DNA of 64,000 nucleotides from contig NZ_PTXN01000023.1 in assembly GCF_012726345.1 (NCBI RefSeq), positions 1 through 64,000 on the forward strand, read 5' to 3'. The translations under genes and the position numbers were made by a program. Origin of the DNA: Marinomonas sp. UCMA 3892. GTDB lineage: Bacteria > Pseudomonadota > Gammaproteobacteria > Pseudomonadales > Marinomonadaceae. Below are positions 9,931 through 21,278 of this stretch, in pieces. How positions within the stretch are numbered: the first letter of the stretch is position 1; every line of letters starts with the position of its first letter. The notes beneath the pieces were generated by a model. The model was not told where the DNA came from. It searched no databases and worked only from the letters and a program-made list of their open reading frames with translations.

Positions 9931-11187
9931 TTATTTTGTCGCTTGTGTAATCCAAGGTGGAGTTATCACCTGAGATGGTTGGCGTTGCATAATAATTTCA
10001 CCGCGACGAACAGACAGTAAAACCTCTCCTTGTTTACGCAGCACGCTGTAATCATCTTGCCCTTCCAATAAGATAAAGTTTGCTGCATTACCTTCTTGAA
10101 TTCCGTAATTTTTTAAGCACATAGTGCGAGCGCTGTTGTCGGTAATCATATCTAGTGCACGAGCGTAGTCTTGATAGCCCATCATTTGGCAAATATGCAT
10201 GGCATAATCTAATGTCCGTAGTAGTTTGCCATTGCCGAGTGAATACCATGGATCGAAGATAGAATCTTGACCCAAGCACACATTGATATTGGCTTCTCTT
10301 AGTTCTTTGACTCTGGTCACTCCACGACGTTTTGGATAAGTGTCAAAACGGCCTTGTAAGTGAATGCTTTCGGTGGGGCAAGAGATGAAGTTGATGCCAG
10401 AATTTTTCAGCAATCGGAATAGCTTTGAACAATAGGCGTTGTCATAAGAGTGCATCGCTGTCGTGTGGCTAGCGGTGACTTTTGAGCCCATGTCATGGAG
10501 TAAGGCTTCATGAGCGAGAAACTCTAAGAACCGAGAGTTCGGGTCGTCAATTTCGTCACAATGGACATCGACCAAGCGATCGTATTTTTGAGCCAACTCA
10601 ATGATGAGTTTGACGGACTTTTCTCCTAACTCGCGCGTGTATTCAAAATGTGGAATGCCGCCAACCACATCAGCACCAATTTCCAAGGCTTCTTCCATTA
10701 ATTTTAAGCCATTTGGGTAAGACAACATGCCATCTTGTGGGAAGGCCACCACTTGCAAGTCGATTTTGTCTTTTAGCTCATCCCGTAAAGCGCAAAGTGT
10801 TCGAACACCAATTAATGTTGGATCTGTAGTATCTGCATGGGTTCGAATGGCTTGAACACCGTTTTGCACCAAAAGCTCTATTGTTGATAGCACTCGTCGG
10901 CGGATATCTTCTTCATTCAGCATGGGTTTTCGTTGACGCCAGCGTTCAATGCCTTCAAACAAGGTACCACTTTGGTTCCATTCTGGTTCACCGGCTGTTA
11001 GAGCTGCATCAAGGTGGATATGAGGCTCAACAAAAGGGGCGCAAATTAAATTACCGCCAGCATCTATTGCATTGTCGGATGCTACTTGCGTGCTTTCTTG
11101 AACTTCAATTTTACTGAAACGGCCTTTGTCTATGTAGATGGAAAATAGCTCTGGACGTTGGCGTAAACGGGCGTTGATGATTTGCAT
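9931..11187 (-). CDS. codA: Cytosine deaminase
   Basis: CodA hydrolyses cytosine to uracil and ammonia. The 418-residue protein matches the amidohydrolase fold of E. coli CodA. PFVEPHIHLDAALTAGEP carries the two metal-binding His (about residues 56 and 58), followed by WNQSGTLFEGIERWRQRKP. DVHCDEIDD holds the catalytic Glu region, TASHTTAMHSYDNAYCSKLF a metal His and LGQDSIFDPWYSLGNG the metal Asp. aagga precedes the ATG. It lies downstream of codB on the same strand, although 303 bases of spacer separate them, unlike the nearly overlapping E. coli pair. Confidence 0.93.
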   Translation of the reverse strand: MQIINARLRQRPELFSIYIDKGRFSKIEVQESTQVASDNAIDAGGNLICAPFVEPHIHLDAALTAGEPEWNQSGTLFEGIERWRQRKPMLNEEDIRRRVLSTIELLVQNGVQAIRTHADTTDPTLIGVRTLCALRDELKDKIDLQVVAFPQDGMLSYPNGLKLMEEALEIGADVVGGIPHFEYTRELGEKSVKLIIELAQKYDRLVDVHCDEIDDPNSRFLEFLAHEALLHDMGSKVTASHTTAMHSYDNAYCSKLFRLLKNSGINFISCPTESIHLQGRFDTYPKRRGVTRVKELREANINVCLGQDSIFDPWYSLGNGKLLRTLDYAMHICQMMGYQDYARALDMITDNSARTMCLKNYGIQEGNAANFILLEGQDDYSVLRKQGEVLLSVRRGEIIMQRQPSQVITPPWITQATK

Positions 11188-11490
11188 AAAAATTCAATCC
11201 TTTTGGGTCAGGCGTGACGGCCTGATCATCAAAGTTGTGATGGTGAAATATGATTTGTTCAATGAGTAGAGCATTTTGTAAGTTGAGTCGCAAAAATGGG
11301 TCTTGTAAAGAATAGCCTAAGCGTTGTTCCGGTGACAAAAAACAGCTTACCACCACTGCCCCATGGTTGAATGGAGTCGTTCTCTGCAACATAAGGCCAG
11401 CAGACAATACGTTGACCTCCAGTTAAACCGGCTCGAAAGCTGATGCTTTCGAGCCGGGTAGACGAGGTATATCTGCGCAACAAATACTCA
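11188..11490 (-). other. Long spacer between codB and codA
   Basis: This 303-base stretch holds a perfect GC-rich hairpin close to codB (11428-11457) and about 240 bases with no recognisable gene. Short open frames on the minus strand (for example 11259-11483) have no recognisable domain and no convincing ribosome-binding site. The spacer could be a remnant of a lost gene or a long leader for codA. Confidence 0.55.
11428..11457 (-). terminator. Perfect GC-rich hairpin after codB
   Basis: ccggctcgaaagc (11428-11440) and gctttcgagccgg (11445-11457) form an exact 13-bp stem with a 4-base loop. Read on the minus strand it lies 33 bases after the codB stop and is followed by only three T. It could partly terminate transcription, or protect codB mRNA and set the codB:codA ratio. 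Confidence 0.65.
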
Positions 11491-12744
11491 TTAGTTTCCT
11501 AGTGCGGTGACCGTTTGTCTATGGGTTAGAAAAGATAATATGCCATAAGCCACAATGGCCACAAAGACCCCAACAATAGGTGGCATAACAGGAGATAGAT
11601 AGGCCGCTGCAGACGCAATAGCATAAGCGCCAAGCCCAATCCAGTTAAAAGCGGGAAGGTTTACATCGGCTAGTAAAGGATACTGACCTTTATGGCGTAA
11701 CCAAAAGTCCGCCATGATGACGCCACCAATAGGCGGGATAAATGTTCCCAGTAATACTAAAAATGGAATAAGGAAATTGTACATACCAAACACAGCCATG
11801 ACTGTGCCAATGGCTGCCCCAGTGACGGTCACAATTCGACGTTTATCGGTGCGAAGAAGGTTACACCCAGCAACGGCAAAGTTATAAATGGTATTGTCTT
11901 GAGTGGTCCAGATATTAAGAAATAGCATAAGCACAGCCAGAATCATAAAGCCTTGAGCGAGCATAACATCGACAATATCCGCTTGTTGATAAATTAACGT
12001 ACCAAGCGCTCCGGTTAATACCATCAAACCATTGCCGATAAAGAATGCGCCCATGGTTGCCCAAATAGCGACCTTGCCACTGTTCGCAAAACGACTCCAA
12101 TTGGTTGCCTGAGTGGCGCCGCTGACAAACGTACCTATGACGATGGTGATGGCGGCGGTGAAGCTCAAACTTTGTGTTGGCTCAATACCAAATAAAGCTG
12201 AGAGTCCACCTACATCGACTAAGCCAGTATAAAGACTAATTAAAATAAACAAGAGCATGGCAGGAACGGCGATGCGGGACAAAATATCCATGCCTCGAAA
12301 GCCAATCATGGCGGTGATACAAAAAGCCATACCAAACAAAATCATTAATGGCGTTTGCCATACTTCTGGTATGCCCGTGATTTTAACCAACACAATAGCG
12401 AGCGTTGCCGTTCCCCATGCGTACCAACCTATTTGAGTAAAGCCCAAGATGAAGTCGGCTAGTTTGCTACCAATTTCACCAAAACAAAATCGACCCATTA
12501 AAACGCTGTTTAAACCACTCTTATAGGCAATGAATGCTAGACATGAAGCATAAAGACCAAGAAGCAAGTTGCCGACAAAAATGACCAAGAGTAATTCGGC
12601 AAAAGAAAAGGCTGTACCTAATGTACCTCCAGCCCACATGGTGGCAGTAAAAAAAGTGAAGCCAAGCAGAATCACTGCCATCGGTAGCAATCCTCGACGT
12701 TGGTTTTGAGGCACTTCAATTAATGGATAATCTGATTGAGTCAT
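11491..12744 (-). CDS. codB: Cytosine permease (NCS1 family)
   Basis: CodB imports cytosine for the deaminase encoded downstream. The 417-residue protein is hydrophobic throughout, with about 12 membrane segments, and has the NCS1-family N-terminal region (PLIEVPQNQRRGLLPMAVIL then FTATMWAGGTLGTAF) and the inner features WYAWGTATLAIV and WTTQDNTIYNFAVAG. A ggga ribosome-binding site precedes the ATG. The upstream region has a candidate sigma-54 promoter, which would fit use of cytosine as a nitrogen source. Confidence 0.93.
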   Translation of the reverse strand: MTQSDYPLIEVPQNQRRGLLPMAVILLGFTFFTATMWAGGTLGTAFSFAELLLVIFVGNLLLGLYASCLAFIAYKSGLNSVLMGRFCFGEIGSKLADFILGFTQIGWYAWGTATLAIVLVKITGIPEVWQTPLMILFGMAFCITAMIGFRGMDILSRIAVPAMLLFILISLYTGLVDVGGLSALFGIEPTQSLSFTAAITIVIGTFVSGATQATNWSRFANSGKVAIWATMGAFFIGNGLMVLTGALGTLIYQQADIVDVMLAQGFMILAVLMLFLNIWTTQDNTIYNFAVAGCNLLRTDKRRIVTVTGAAIGTVMAVFGMYNFLIPFLVLLGTFIPPIGGVIMADFWLRHKGQYPLLADVNLPAFNWIGLGAYAIASAAAYLSPVMPPIVGVFVAIVAYGILSFLTHRQTVTALGN

Positions 12745-12807
12745 AGTCGTTTCCCATGATGGTTAAGTTAAAGTCGCTTTCATTTGTGGCCTTGCTTTAC
12801 CTGACTA

Positions 12808-12823
12808 AGCAACTTGTGAACCA
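12808..12823 (-). promoter_or_regulatory. Candidate sigma-54 (-24/-12) promoter of codB
   Basis: On the minus strand the sequence reads TGGTTCACAAGTTGCT. It has the invariant GG and GC exactly ten bases apart and matches 9 of the 12 defined positions of TGGCACG-N4-TTGCW. It would start transcription about 50 bases before codB. A half-site TGCACCA at 12952-12958, followed after five bases by tagcaat, resembles an NtrC enhancer site about 140 bases upstream. Confidence 0.4.
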
Positions 12824-12873
12824 GTTTTGGCTAAACACGGTATAAGAAATGAGTTTATGGCGAGATGACCAAG

Positions 12874-12892
12874 AATAGTAATAATCATTAGT
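12874..12892. promoter_or_regulatory. Fur-box-like sequence upstream of katG/codB
   Basis: aatagtaataatcattagt matches 14 of 19 positions of the consensus GATAATGATAATCATTATC. It lies 219-237 bases before the katG start and 130-148 before codB. The region is AT-rich, so a chance match is possible. Confidence 0.35.
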
Positions 12893-13062
12893 TAACTTAT
12901 ACATAGCTGGGTTTTAGTTAACCTTGAATACTTATGTTTTTGAATGCTGGATGCACCATTTGATAGCAATAAAACAGCTGGTGGCCAGTTTAGGCTATCG
13001 TAGTCTTAGTTTTTATTTATTAGTTACTTACTCTTTTTAAGTTTATAACTATAGTTAATTAA

Positions 13063-15324
<2,262 letters not shown>

Positions 15325-15358
15325 TCTCTTATCTTTATTTATTAGCGTTACCAACACC

Positions 15359-15394
15359 AAACCCCGTTTCCGAAAGGAATTCGGGGTTTTTTTT
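15359..15394 (+). terminator. Rho-independent terminator after katG
   Basis: aaaccccg (15359-15366) pairs with cggggttt (15382-15389), the inner ttcc-gaaa-ggaa forms a stable tetraloop stem, and a T-run follows to 15394. Confidence 0.9.
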
Positions 15395-15579
15395 ATACAG
15401 TCTTCGTTAAAAAGCCAACTTCTTACACTAAAAAGCTAGTAAAGGTAGAGATTTATAAATAGCTGTTATAACTTCAGCGTAACTTGTTAAATTGAAATAA
15501 TTTGGTGTTATCAAGTTTAATATTGAATTTGCATGGAAGCGGTGACGCTGTTTTAAGTTTATTAAATAGGTGGTGAAAA

Positions 15580-17460
15580 ATGAAGGTCTCTCATAAGGTT
15601 GTCTTGTGCGCATCAATTATTGTTGTTTTAGCATTATCCATATATTCATGGTTGCAATACAGCAGTCTTAGAAGTGCATTGTTTGAGAAAACCACAACGA
15701 GTACTCAGGAAAGTAGTAAGGCACTGGCTTTACAAGTTGAAAACTGGTTGAAGAATAAAATGGATTTGATTGATGTTATTTCGCAGAAAGTCGATGCTAG
15801 TTTTAGTAAAAAAACAATCCAAGAGGCGTTTGATCTTCCAATTTATCAAAAAGAATTTATTCAGCTATTCGGCGGTTTAGATGTCGATGGCAAACCGATA
15901 ACTAATGACCCAAATTGGAATCCCGTTGATTGGGACGCTCGCAAACGTCCTTGGTATAATTTTGGTAAGGATTATAAACAAGCAATTTTGACAGAGCCAT
16001 ATATGTCTGTTGAAGGGGAGTTGCTAATTTCGGTGATTTCAGGTTTTCGGGATCGCGGTGAGTTTAAGGGAACTTTTGGTGGTGATATCAGCCTTAAAAC
16101 AGTCTCTGAGTCAGTAAATGCACTTAACTTTAATAATACTGGTTATGCTTTTTTATTGAGTAAAGATGGAAAAATCATTAGTCATCCTAATGCGGATTTA
16201 AACGGCAAGTCGGTTTCTAGTTTACTGCAAGGTGGTGTGCCAACATTAAGTACAGACTTGGTAGAAAAACAGCTGACTGACGATACTCCTGTGTATGTTT
16301 CTTTTAGTCCATTACCTAATTTGTATGGCTCAGATTGGTATGTCGGTGTGGTGTTGGATAAAGATAAATTGTTCGCCAGTGTCAGAGAATTTGGCTGGGT
16401 GGCTTTTTGGGGAACCTTAATTGCTGCTTTGCTTGTTTCTATCGTGCTGTATTTTGTCGTGACAGGTTTGCTACAACCACTTCGTGCTTTGCATGAATCG
16501 CTAAAAGATATCAATGGCGGAGAAGGTGATTTAACCAAACGTCTTGCGATTACCAGTGACGATGAATTTGGTCATGTATCGGGTGAATTTAATAAGTTTA
16601 TTGATTATTTACAGCGATTGATTGGCGAAGTGAAAAGTCAATCTCGTCATATTCGTGAAAATACGGACAAGACAGCCGCGTCTTCTGTAGAGTCCTCAAA
16701 GCAGTTGTATACTCAGCTTAATGAACTGGACCAACTTGCGACAGCGATGCATGAAATGTCAGCCACAGCCCATGATGTGGCTGACAATGCTCAAACGGCG
16801 GCAAGCCGAGCGAATCAAGCGGATGTTGCTGCGAAAGAAGGTGAGGTTATTGTTGATCGCACGACCACTTCGATTGCTGAATTGACTCATAAAATGGGCG
16901 ATGTAGTTACTACCATTAATGATTTGGTGAAATACAGCGATAATATAGAATCGATTCTTACCGTTATTACTGACATTGCTGATCAGACTAACTTGTTAGC
17001 CTTAAATGCGGCGATTGAAGCGGCGCGAGCTGGAGAGCAGGGCCGAGGCTTTGCTGTCGTTGCTGATGAAGTTCGAAACTTGGCTTCGAAAACTCAGGAA
17101 TCGACGGAACAAATTCAGAAAATGATTCAGCAGTTGCAAACCGGTGTAAGAGGAGCGGAAAAAGCCATTCTTGAAAGTCGAGAGGGCGCCAATACAACGC
17201 AGCAGATTGCCGATAAAGCCAAGCAATCTTTGCAAGCTATTCGTTTAAGTATTAATGAAATTAATGATATGACAGTGCAAATTGCTGCCGCAGCAGAAGA
17301 GCAAAGTGCAACATCCAATGAAATTAACCGCAATACTACGAATATTCGTGATATTAGTCAGTCCGTTTCGGATGCGGCACAAGGTCAATCTGTGCTTTGT
17401 GAAACTATGGTTGAGATTACCGTTGAACAAGCGAGATCATTAGATAAATTTAAAGTGTAG
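15580..17460 (+). CDS. Methyl-accepting chemotaxis protein with dCache sensor
   Basis: This 626-residue chemoreceptor has TM1 at about 7-27, a double-Cache periplasmic domain at about 30-265, TM2 at about 270-292, HAMP and a signalling domain with [20 protein letters not shown]. The sensor contains [12 protein letters not shown] (Arg123, Trp125, Tyr126), Tyr141 in TEPYMS and Asp169 in GGDIS. These match the order and nearly the spacing of the amino-acid-binding dCache motif of PctA-type receptors, with Trp118 where Tyr is usual. An amino acid or amine ligand is therefore likely. ggtgg lies before the ATG. A terminator follows. Confidence 0.93.
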   Translation: MKVSHKVVLCASIIVVLALSIYSWLQYSSLRSALFEKTTTSTQESSKALALQVENWLKNKMDLIDVISQKVDASFSKKTIQEAFDLPIYQKEFIQLFGGLDVDGKPITNDPNWNPVDWDARKRPWYNFGKDYKQAILTEPYMSVEGELLISVISGFRDRGEFKGTFGGDISLKTVSESVNALNFNNTGYAFLLSKDGKIISHPNADLNGKSVSSLLQGGVPTLSTDLVEKQLTDDTPVYVSFSPLPNLYGSDWYVGVVLDKDKLFASVREFGWVAFWGTLIAALLVSIVLYFVVTGLLQPLRALHESLKDINGGEGDLTKRLAITSDDEFGHVSGEFNKFIDYLQRLIGEVKSQSRHIRENTDKTAASSVESSKQLYTQLNELDQLATAMHEMSATAHDVADNAQTAASRANQADVAAKEGEVIVDRTTTSIAELTHKMGDVVTTINDLVKYSDNIESILTVITDIADQTNLLALNAAIEAARAGEQGRGFAVVADEVRNLASKTQESTEQIQKMIQQLQTGVRGAEKAILESREGANTTQQIADKAKQSLQAIRLSINEINDMTVQIAAAAEEQSATSNEINRNTTNIRDISQSVSDAAQGQSVLCETMVEITVEQARSLDKFKV

Positions 17461-17477
17461 ATTTTTCTAAGTTTTAT

Positions 17478-17517
17478 AAAAGCGAGCTAGGCCTTTGAGT
17501 CTGGTTCGCTTTTTTTA
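17478..17517 (+). terminator. Terminator after the dCache chemoreceptor gene
   Basis: aaaagcgagctag (17478-17490) pairs with ctggttcgctttt (17501-17513) with two G-T pairs, and the T-run continues to 17517. Confidence 0.8.
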
Positions 17518-17631
17518 ATGACTCATTAGTCAGCTTCTATAACCATTGGTAACAAAGGAGGAAAAATATAGTAATCACTTTTTTGTCATCCCATTCAGGT
17601 ATGCTGACTTTTTTAAAAAGAAGTAGCGTCT

Positions 17632-18099
17632 ATGAAGTTTGAAGGCTTAAAAGCAATTGCGGTCGTTGATGGGGTAAAAGGTCTGCTGGCTTTATGCTTG
17701 GCTCTGAGTGTCAATGTGATTGCTGAGCAAGATCTTCATCAACTTGCCGCTAAGGCGATGCAAAATTGGCCAATTTCGCCAAACAATTATTATGTTAATT
17801 TGCTGTTAACCTTTGTCGAGAAAGTGACTCAGCAAAATCATCTTTTAGTTATTACCCTTTGTTTAATGTATTCGTGTTTTCGTTTTGTTATCGCCTATGG
17901 TTTATGGCATAAACTACGCTGGACGGAATGGTTCGCTTTCATCAGTGGTTCACTTTATATTCCCTTTGAACTCTACGCCATTTACCAAAATCCCAACCTA
18001 GTTAACTTTTCAGTGCTCTTGTTTAACTTTGTGGTTGTTGCATACTTGTATTGGATACTTAAACGGGGCAAAAGGGCCTTAGCAAAGACTGTTAAATAG
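17632..18099 (+). CDS. DUF2127 family membrane protein
   Basis: This 155-residue protein has about four hydrophobic segments. It shows the DUF2127 pattern: an N-terminal LKAIAVVDGVKGLLAL helix, and RFVIAYGLWHKLRWTEWFA followed by ISGSLYIPFELYAIYQ. The function of the family is unknown. It is followed after 14 bases by the ypeA-like gene, with which it may be co-transcribed. Confidence 0.75.
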   Translation: MKFEGLKAIAVVDGVKGLLALCLALSVNVIAEQDLHQLAAKAMQNWPISPNNYYVNLLLTFVEKVTQQNHLLVITLCLMYSCFRFVIAYGLWHKLRWTEWFAFISGSLYIPFELYAIYQNPNLVNFSVLLFNFVVVAYLYWILKRGKRALAKTVK

Positions 18100-18113
18100 A
18101 AGGGTCATGTTGT

Positions 18114-18533
18114 ATGAAAATTCGTCCATTTGAAGAAAAAGATAGGGCCGCTACCATTACCTTGTGGCAACAGTGTGGCTTGGTTGTTCCGCATAATGAT
18201 CCCAATAAAGACATCGACCGCAAATTAAAAGTAGACGCCGATTTGTTTCTGGTTGGTGTCGATAATAATAAAATAGTGGCTTCTGTTATGGGAGGCTACG
18301 AAGGTCACCGTGGTTGGATTAACTATCTTGCTGTAAGTCCAGATCACCAAAGAAAAGGCTACGGACAAGCCATGATGCAAGCGGTTGAAGAATTAATTTT
18401 GGCTAAAGGTTGTCCGAAAATTAACCTGCAAGTCCGTAATTCCAACCAAGCCGTCATCGCATTTTACAATGCGATTGGCTATGGTCAGGATCAGGTTATT
18501 AGTTTAGGCAAGCGCTTAGAACACGATAATTAA
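18114..18533 (+). CDS. ypeA: GNAT family acetyltransferase YpeA
   Basis: The 139-residue protein is a single GNAT domain that transfers acetyl from acetyl-CoA to an amine. It closely follows E. coli YpeA: ITLWQQCGLVVPHNDPNKDI near the start, VMGGYEGHRGWINYLAVSP, the acetyl-CoA loop DHQRKGYGQAMM, CPKINLQVRNSNQAVIAFYN and the final ISLGKRLEHD. The substrate of YpeA is unknown. It ends three bases before the end of the convergent gene. Confidence 0.88.
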   Translation: MKIRPFEEKDRAATITLWQQCGLVVPHNDPNKDIDRKLKVDADLFLVGVDNNKIVASVMGGYEGHRGWINYLAVSPDHQRKGYGQAMMQAVEELILAKGCPKINLQVRNSNQAVIAFYNAIGYGQDQVISLGKRLEHDN

Positions 18534-18536
18534 TTC

Positions 18537-19598
18537 TTACTCTTTAAGCCCTTCAAATTTGTTATCGAATGCTTCTATAAAGGCGTTTTTCAATGCTTCT
18601 AAAACAGCGTCAAACGCACTAATTTCTGGGTCGTTTAGTGAACCGGTAATTTCGATGATGGTAGCGGCTTTGTCCGTATCGCTGTTGGTAAATAAGCTTG
18701 TTAATCCACCACTTAGCCCTTCCCAAGACAATTGAAAGAGTCCGTCGCCATCTTCTACCGCGTCTTGTTGCCAATCAAGAATATCGACTTTTTTGAATAA
18801 GGGTTTTACGTAACCGTTTAATTCTCCATCCGCGGCTTTTAGTTCACTGACCACTTCGCCTGTACCTGCTCGAAAATCAAATCCGGCATAGGCTTGGGCA
18901 AAATCATTGAGTAAAGGCAGTGAAACGGACTCTGTTTTTAAGGCGATACTAAAATCGTTTGAGACAAAAGGGTCGAACTCAGCATTCATTTCCAAAGAGG
19001 CTGAATTCAGAAGTTTTGCGTCTAGATTTAAGCTCGCCACACGTTTACCGTCTTGTCCGGCAATATTGGTCAGGTTAGACACTTCAGCATTGAGTTCGGT
19101 AAGCTGTACATTAACAGGCGGCTCGGATTCAAAATTACGAAAGGCAATGCTGCCATTGTTTAAACTGATTTTACTAATGGTAATAGGAATAAGTCCTTCG
19201 ACGACACCTTGCCAGTCTCCACCTTTGCCTGATTGCGCATTATCCGCTTTATCACTATCGACAAAGTTTACCTGTGGTGAGTTCAGAGCGATATCAGCAA
19301 GAATTTCGCCTTTAAATAATGCGCGCCAGCTTAAGGCAATATCTATGTTATCGGCGCGAATGAATGGCACTTTGTGCGTACCTTTTATCTTTGAAACAGA
19401 TAATTCCTGTAGCTGATAAGCACCTCGATAAAGATCTATGTCGACGTTTTCTATGTGTCCCGAATAATCTCCCATATCAGATAATTTTTGATTCACTGTA
19501 TAAAGTGCCCAATAGGGTAAATACAGTCTTAATATGATGAGAATACTTAAGATCATCATAAGAAAAGTGATGGTGTTTTTCAGTCGTTCTGCTTTCAT
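18537..19598 (-). CDS. DUF748/AsmA-like membrane-anchored envelope protein
   Basis: The 353-residue protein has one N-terminal membrane anchor (residues about 10-30) and a long beta-rich periplasmic part. Features such as IRADNIDIALSWRALFKGEI, KISLNNGSIAFRNFESEPPV and GELNGYVKPLFKKVDILDW match the AsmA/DUF748 type of protein, which bridges or faces the outer membrane and is linked to lipid transport. A role in lipid trafficking is inferred from the family only. AAGGAGA precedes the ATG. It stands alone on the minus strand, and a Fur-like sequence lies about 50 bases upstream. Confidence 0.7.
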   Translation of the reverse strand: MKAERLKNTITFLMMILSILIILRLYLPYWALYTVNQKLSDMGDYSGHIENVDIDLYRGAYQLQELSVSKIKGTHKVPFIRADNIDIALSWRALFKGEILADIALNSPQVNFVDSDKADNAQSGKGGDWQGVVEGLIPITISKISLNNGSIAFRNFESEPPVNVQLTELNAEVSNLTNIAGQDGKRVASLNLDAKLLNSASLEMNAEFDPFVSNDFSIALKTESVSLPLLNDFAQAYAGFDFRAGTGEVVSELKAADGELNGYVKPLFKKVDILDWQQDAVEDGDGLFQLSWEGLSGGLTSLFTNSDTDKAATIIEITGSLNDPEISAFDAVLEALKNAFIEAFDNKFEGLKE

Positions 19599-19639
19599 GC
19601 TAATTTCTCCTTGTTAGCATTTAGATTAAGGTGCAGCGC

Positions 19640-19660
19640 GATTTTTCTCAATGAGAATCA
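19640..19660 (-). promoter_or_regulatory. Weak Fur-like dyad upstream of the DUF748 gene
   Basis: The plus strand contains ttctcaatgagaa (19645-19657), a dyad with one central base, and the minus strand reads TGATTCTCATT, the core of many Fur sites. Only about 10 of 19 consensus positions match, so this is tentative. Confidence 0.2.
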
Positions 19661-19737
19661 ATGCTTTTCATAATCTATACGAGACCTTTGCATTATGTTA
19701 AGTCCAGTTAACATTGAAAAACAAAACAGCTTAAGGC

Positions 19738-20151
19738 TTATTCAAATGCAGCAATAGACAACTCAACTCTTTGTCGGAAGTCATCAGGAAAGGGAATGGC
19801 AGCTTTGGCGGCTTTGGAGAAGCACACATAAGTCACATCGGCTTCAGCTACGGTCTCATTGGTTGGAACCTTGATGATGGTTTGTTTCATGGTGATGCTG
19901 CGATTACCGATTTTAGTGTAGCGGGTTTGTACTTCGAGAAGATCCCCGAAGTTCGCTTCGGATTTAAAATTAATGTTTATATTAACCACTGGCCAGACGA
20001 GATCTTGCTGCATCCAATCGTTGTCATCGAAAAACTCATCAAAAAAAGCCCAACGACCTTCTTCAATGAACTCTAGATAGCGAGCATTGTTGACGTGTTG
20101 AAAAAGATCAAGATGATAACCGCGTACTTTTATTTGCGTTTTGTTGAGCAT
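19738..20151 (-). CDS. fadM: FadM-like acyl-CoA thioesterase
   Basis: This is a single hot-dog-fold thioesterase of about 137 residues. It follows E. coli FadM: QIKVRGYHLDLFQHVNNARY with the catalytic Asp region, LEFIEEGRWAFFDEF, and VVNININFKSEANFGDLLEV. FadM hydrolyses long-chain acyl-CoA, including 3,5-dienoyl-CoA arising during oleate oxidation, which suits the fadBA genes in the same window. An ATG 15 bases upstream (20166) exists, but the start at 20151 is preferred because the ggag inside the upstream codons lies at ribosome-binding distance. Confidence 0.82.
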   Translation of the reverse strand: MLNKTQIKVRGYHLDLFQHVNNARYLEFIEEGRWAFFDEFFDDNDWMQQDLVWPVVNININFKSEANFGDLLEVQTRYTKIGNRSITMKQTIIKVPTNETVAEADVTYVCFSKAAKAAIPFPDDFRQRVELSIAAFE

Positions 20152-20252
20152 GTTATTGTTCTCCATAAAAAACTAACGGAAAAGGTTACGATGCTTTAAA
20201 AACGAAACAAATAACAAAATCGCTCGATTTTACTAACAGCGAATTTGAATAG

Positions 20253-21278
20253 TTATGAAGCGCTTGGACGTACGGTGTGTCTCCACACTGGTGGAGCGTG
20301 AAATATTAGATGTTGTTTTTTACGCTGCTCTTTGTCAGAGGCGTTTTCCAGTAATGTTGAAATAGCATCTGCCATTGCACCAAGTGGTTGAGAGAACGTA
20401 GTTAGTTGATAGCCAAGCCAACTTGCTTGTTCTATATCATCGAAACCGACAATACAGATATCTTCTGGAATACGTAGACCAAATTCATTTTTCGCCACAT
20501 CCATAAAGCCGCAAGCAATCAGATCAGTGACACAAAAAACGCCATCCGGTCTATCCCGAGAGGCTAATAAACGTCGTGCTGCGTCTACGCCAGTTTGGTA
20601 ACTCGTTGGTCCTGCTCGTAACAAGGTACAAGCTTGCTTGGCGTCTTCGGCGGCTTGAATAAACAGTTTTTCACGAGTTAGTAAACTAGGTGATTGAATT
20701 GTCGACGACACAACCGCAAGCTTCTGGCAGCCTGCTCGTAGCAGCATGTGATGGGCGTCAGCCATAGCAGATTGGTAATCTATGCTGATGTGGTCTGTGC
20801 CTTCAAATTGTCCGGCACGGTTCACAAGGATGACTTGTTGTCCGCTTTGTACACAAGTTTCAATCAAAGTGGTTTGTGGTGTGCCTGATAAAACGATGGT
20901 CGCCGAGGCGCGGTAATTTAACGTTTGACGTAACGCCGCATCGGCACTGGCTTCGCCGCCTGAGGTGTTAATCACCATCACGGCTCGACCAGCCAGTTGC
21001 AGACGTTGGGTGAGAGCATCGAGCAAGCTTGCTTGATAAGGTGCATTAAGATTGGCGCCTAGAATACAAACAGGTCGGCTTTTTTCACTGGATAAGCCAC
21101 GGGCGAGATGATTGACGTGATAATTCAATTCTGCGGCCGCGGCCAGCACACGTTCACGAGTGTCTTTGGAAACGCTCGCACCTTGGGTAAAAGTGCGAGA
21201 AACAGCAGACCGAGAAACGCCCGCTAGTCTGGCGACTTCTGCTGCACTGGCAATGTTTTTCGGTCGTTGCTGTGTCAT
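20253..21278 (-). CDS. LacI-family transcriptional regulator
   Basis: The 341-residue protein has the LacI N-terminal helix-turn-helix (IASAAEVARLAGVSRSAVSR then TFTQGASVSKDTRERVLAAA and the hinge YHVNHLARGLSS) and a periplasmic-binding-protein-like sensor. It is the last gene of a six-gene operon for transport and phosphatases, and its ATG overlaps the stop of the phosphatase gene by one base. It probably controls this operon through the palindrome at 27164-27183 in response to the imported compound. It ends without an obvious terminator. Confidence 0.88.
   Translation of the reverse strand: MTQQRPKNIASAAEVARLAGVSRSAVSRTFTQGASVSKDTRERVLAAAAELNYHVNHLARGLSSEKSRPVCILGANLNAPYQASLLDALTQRLQLAGRAVMVINTSGGEASADAALRQTLNYRASATIVLSGTPQTTLIETCVQSGQQVILVNRAGQFEGTDHISIDYQSAMADAHHMLLRAGCQKLAVVSSTIQSPSLLTREKLFIQAAEDAKQACTLLRAGPTSYQTGVDAARRLLASRDRPDGVFCVTDLIACGFMDVAKNEFGLRIPEDICIVGFDDIEQASWLGYQLTTFSQPLGAMADAISTLLENASDKEQRKKQHLIFHAPPVWRHTVRPSAS

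Noticed and set aside
11111-11483. Open frames of 98 and 74 codons in the codB-codA spacer.
   Set aside because: One runs into codA; neither has a known domain or a good start, and they cover a perfect hairpin. Kept only as a spacer feature.
12961-13000. An OxyR site upstream of katG (atag ... ctat).
   Set aside because: Only the outer tetrads match; the inner two do not and one spacing is off by a base.
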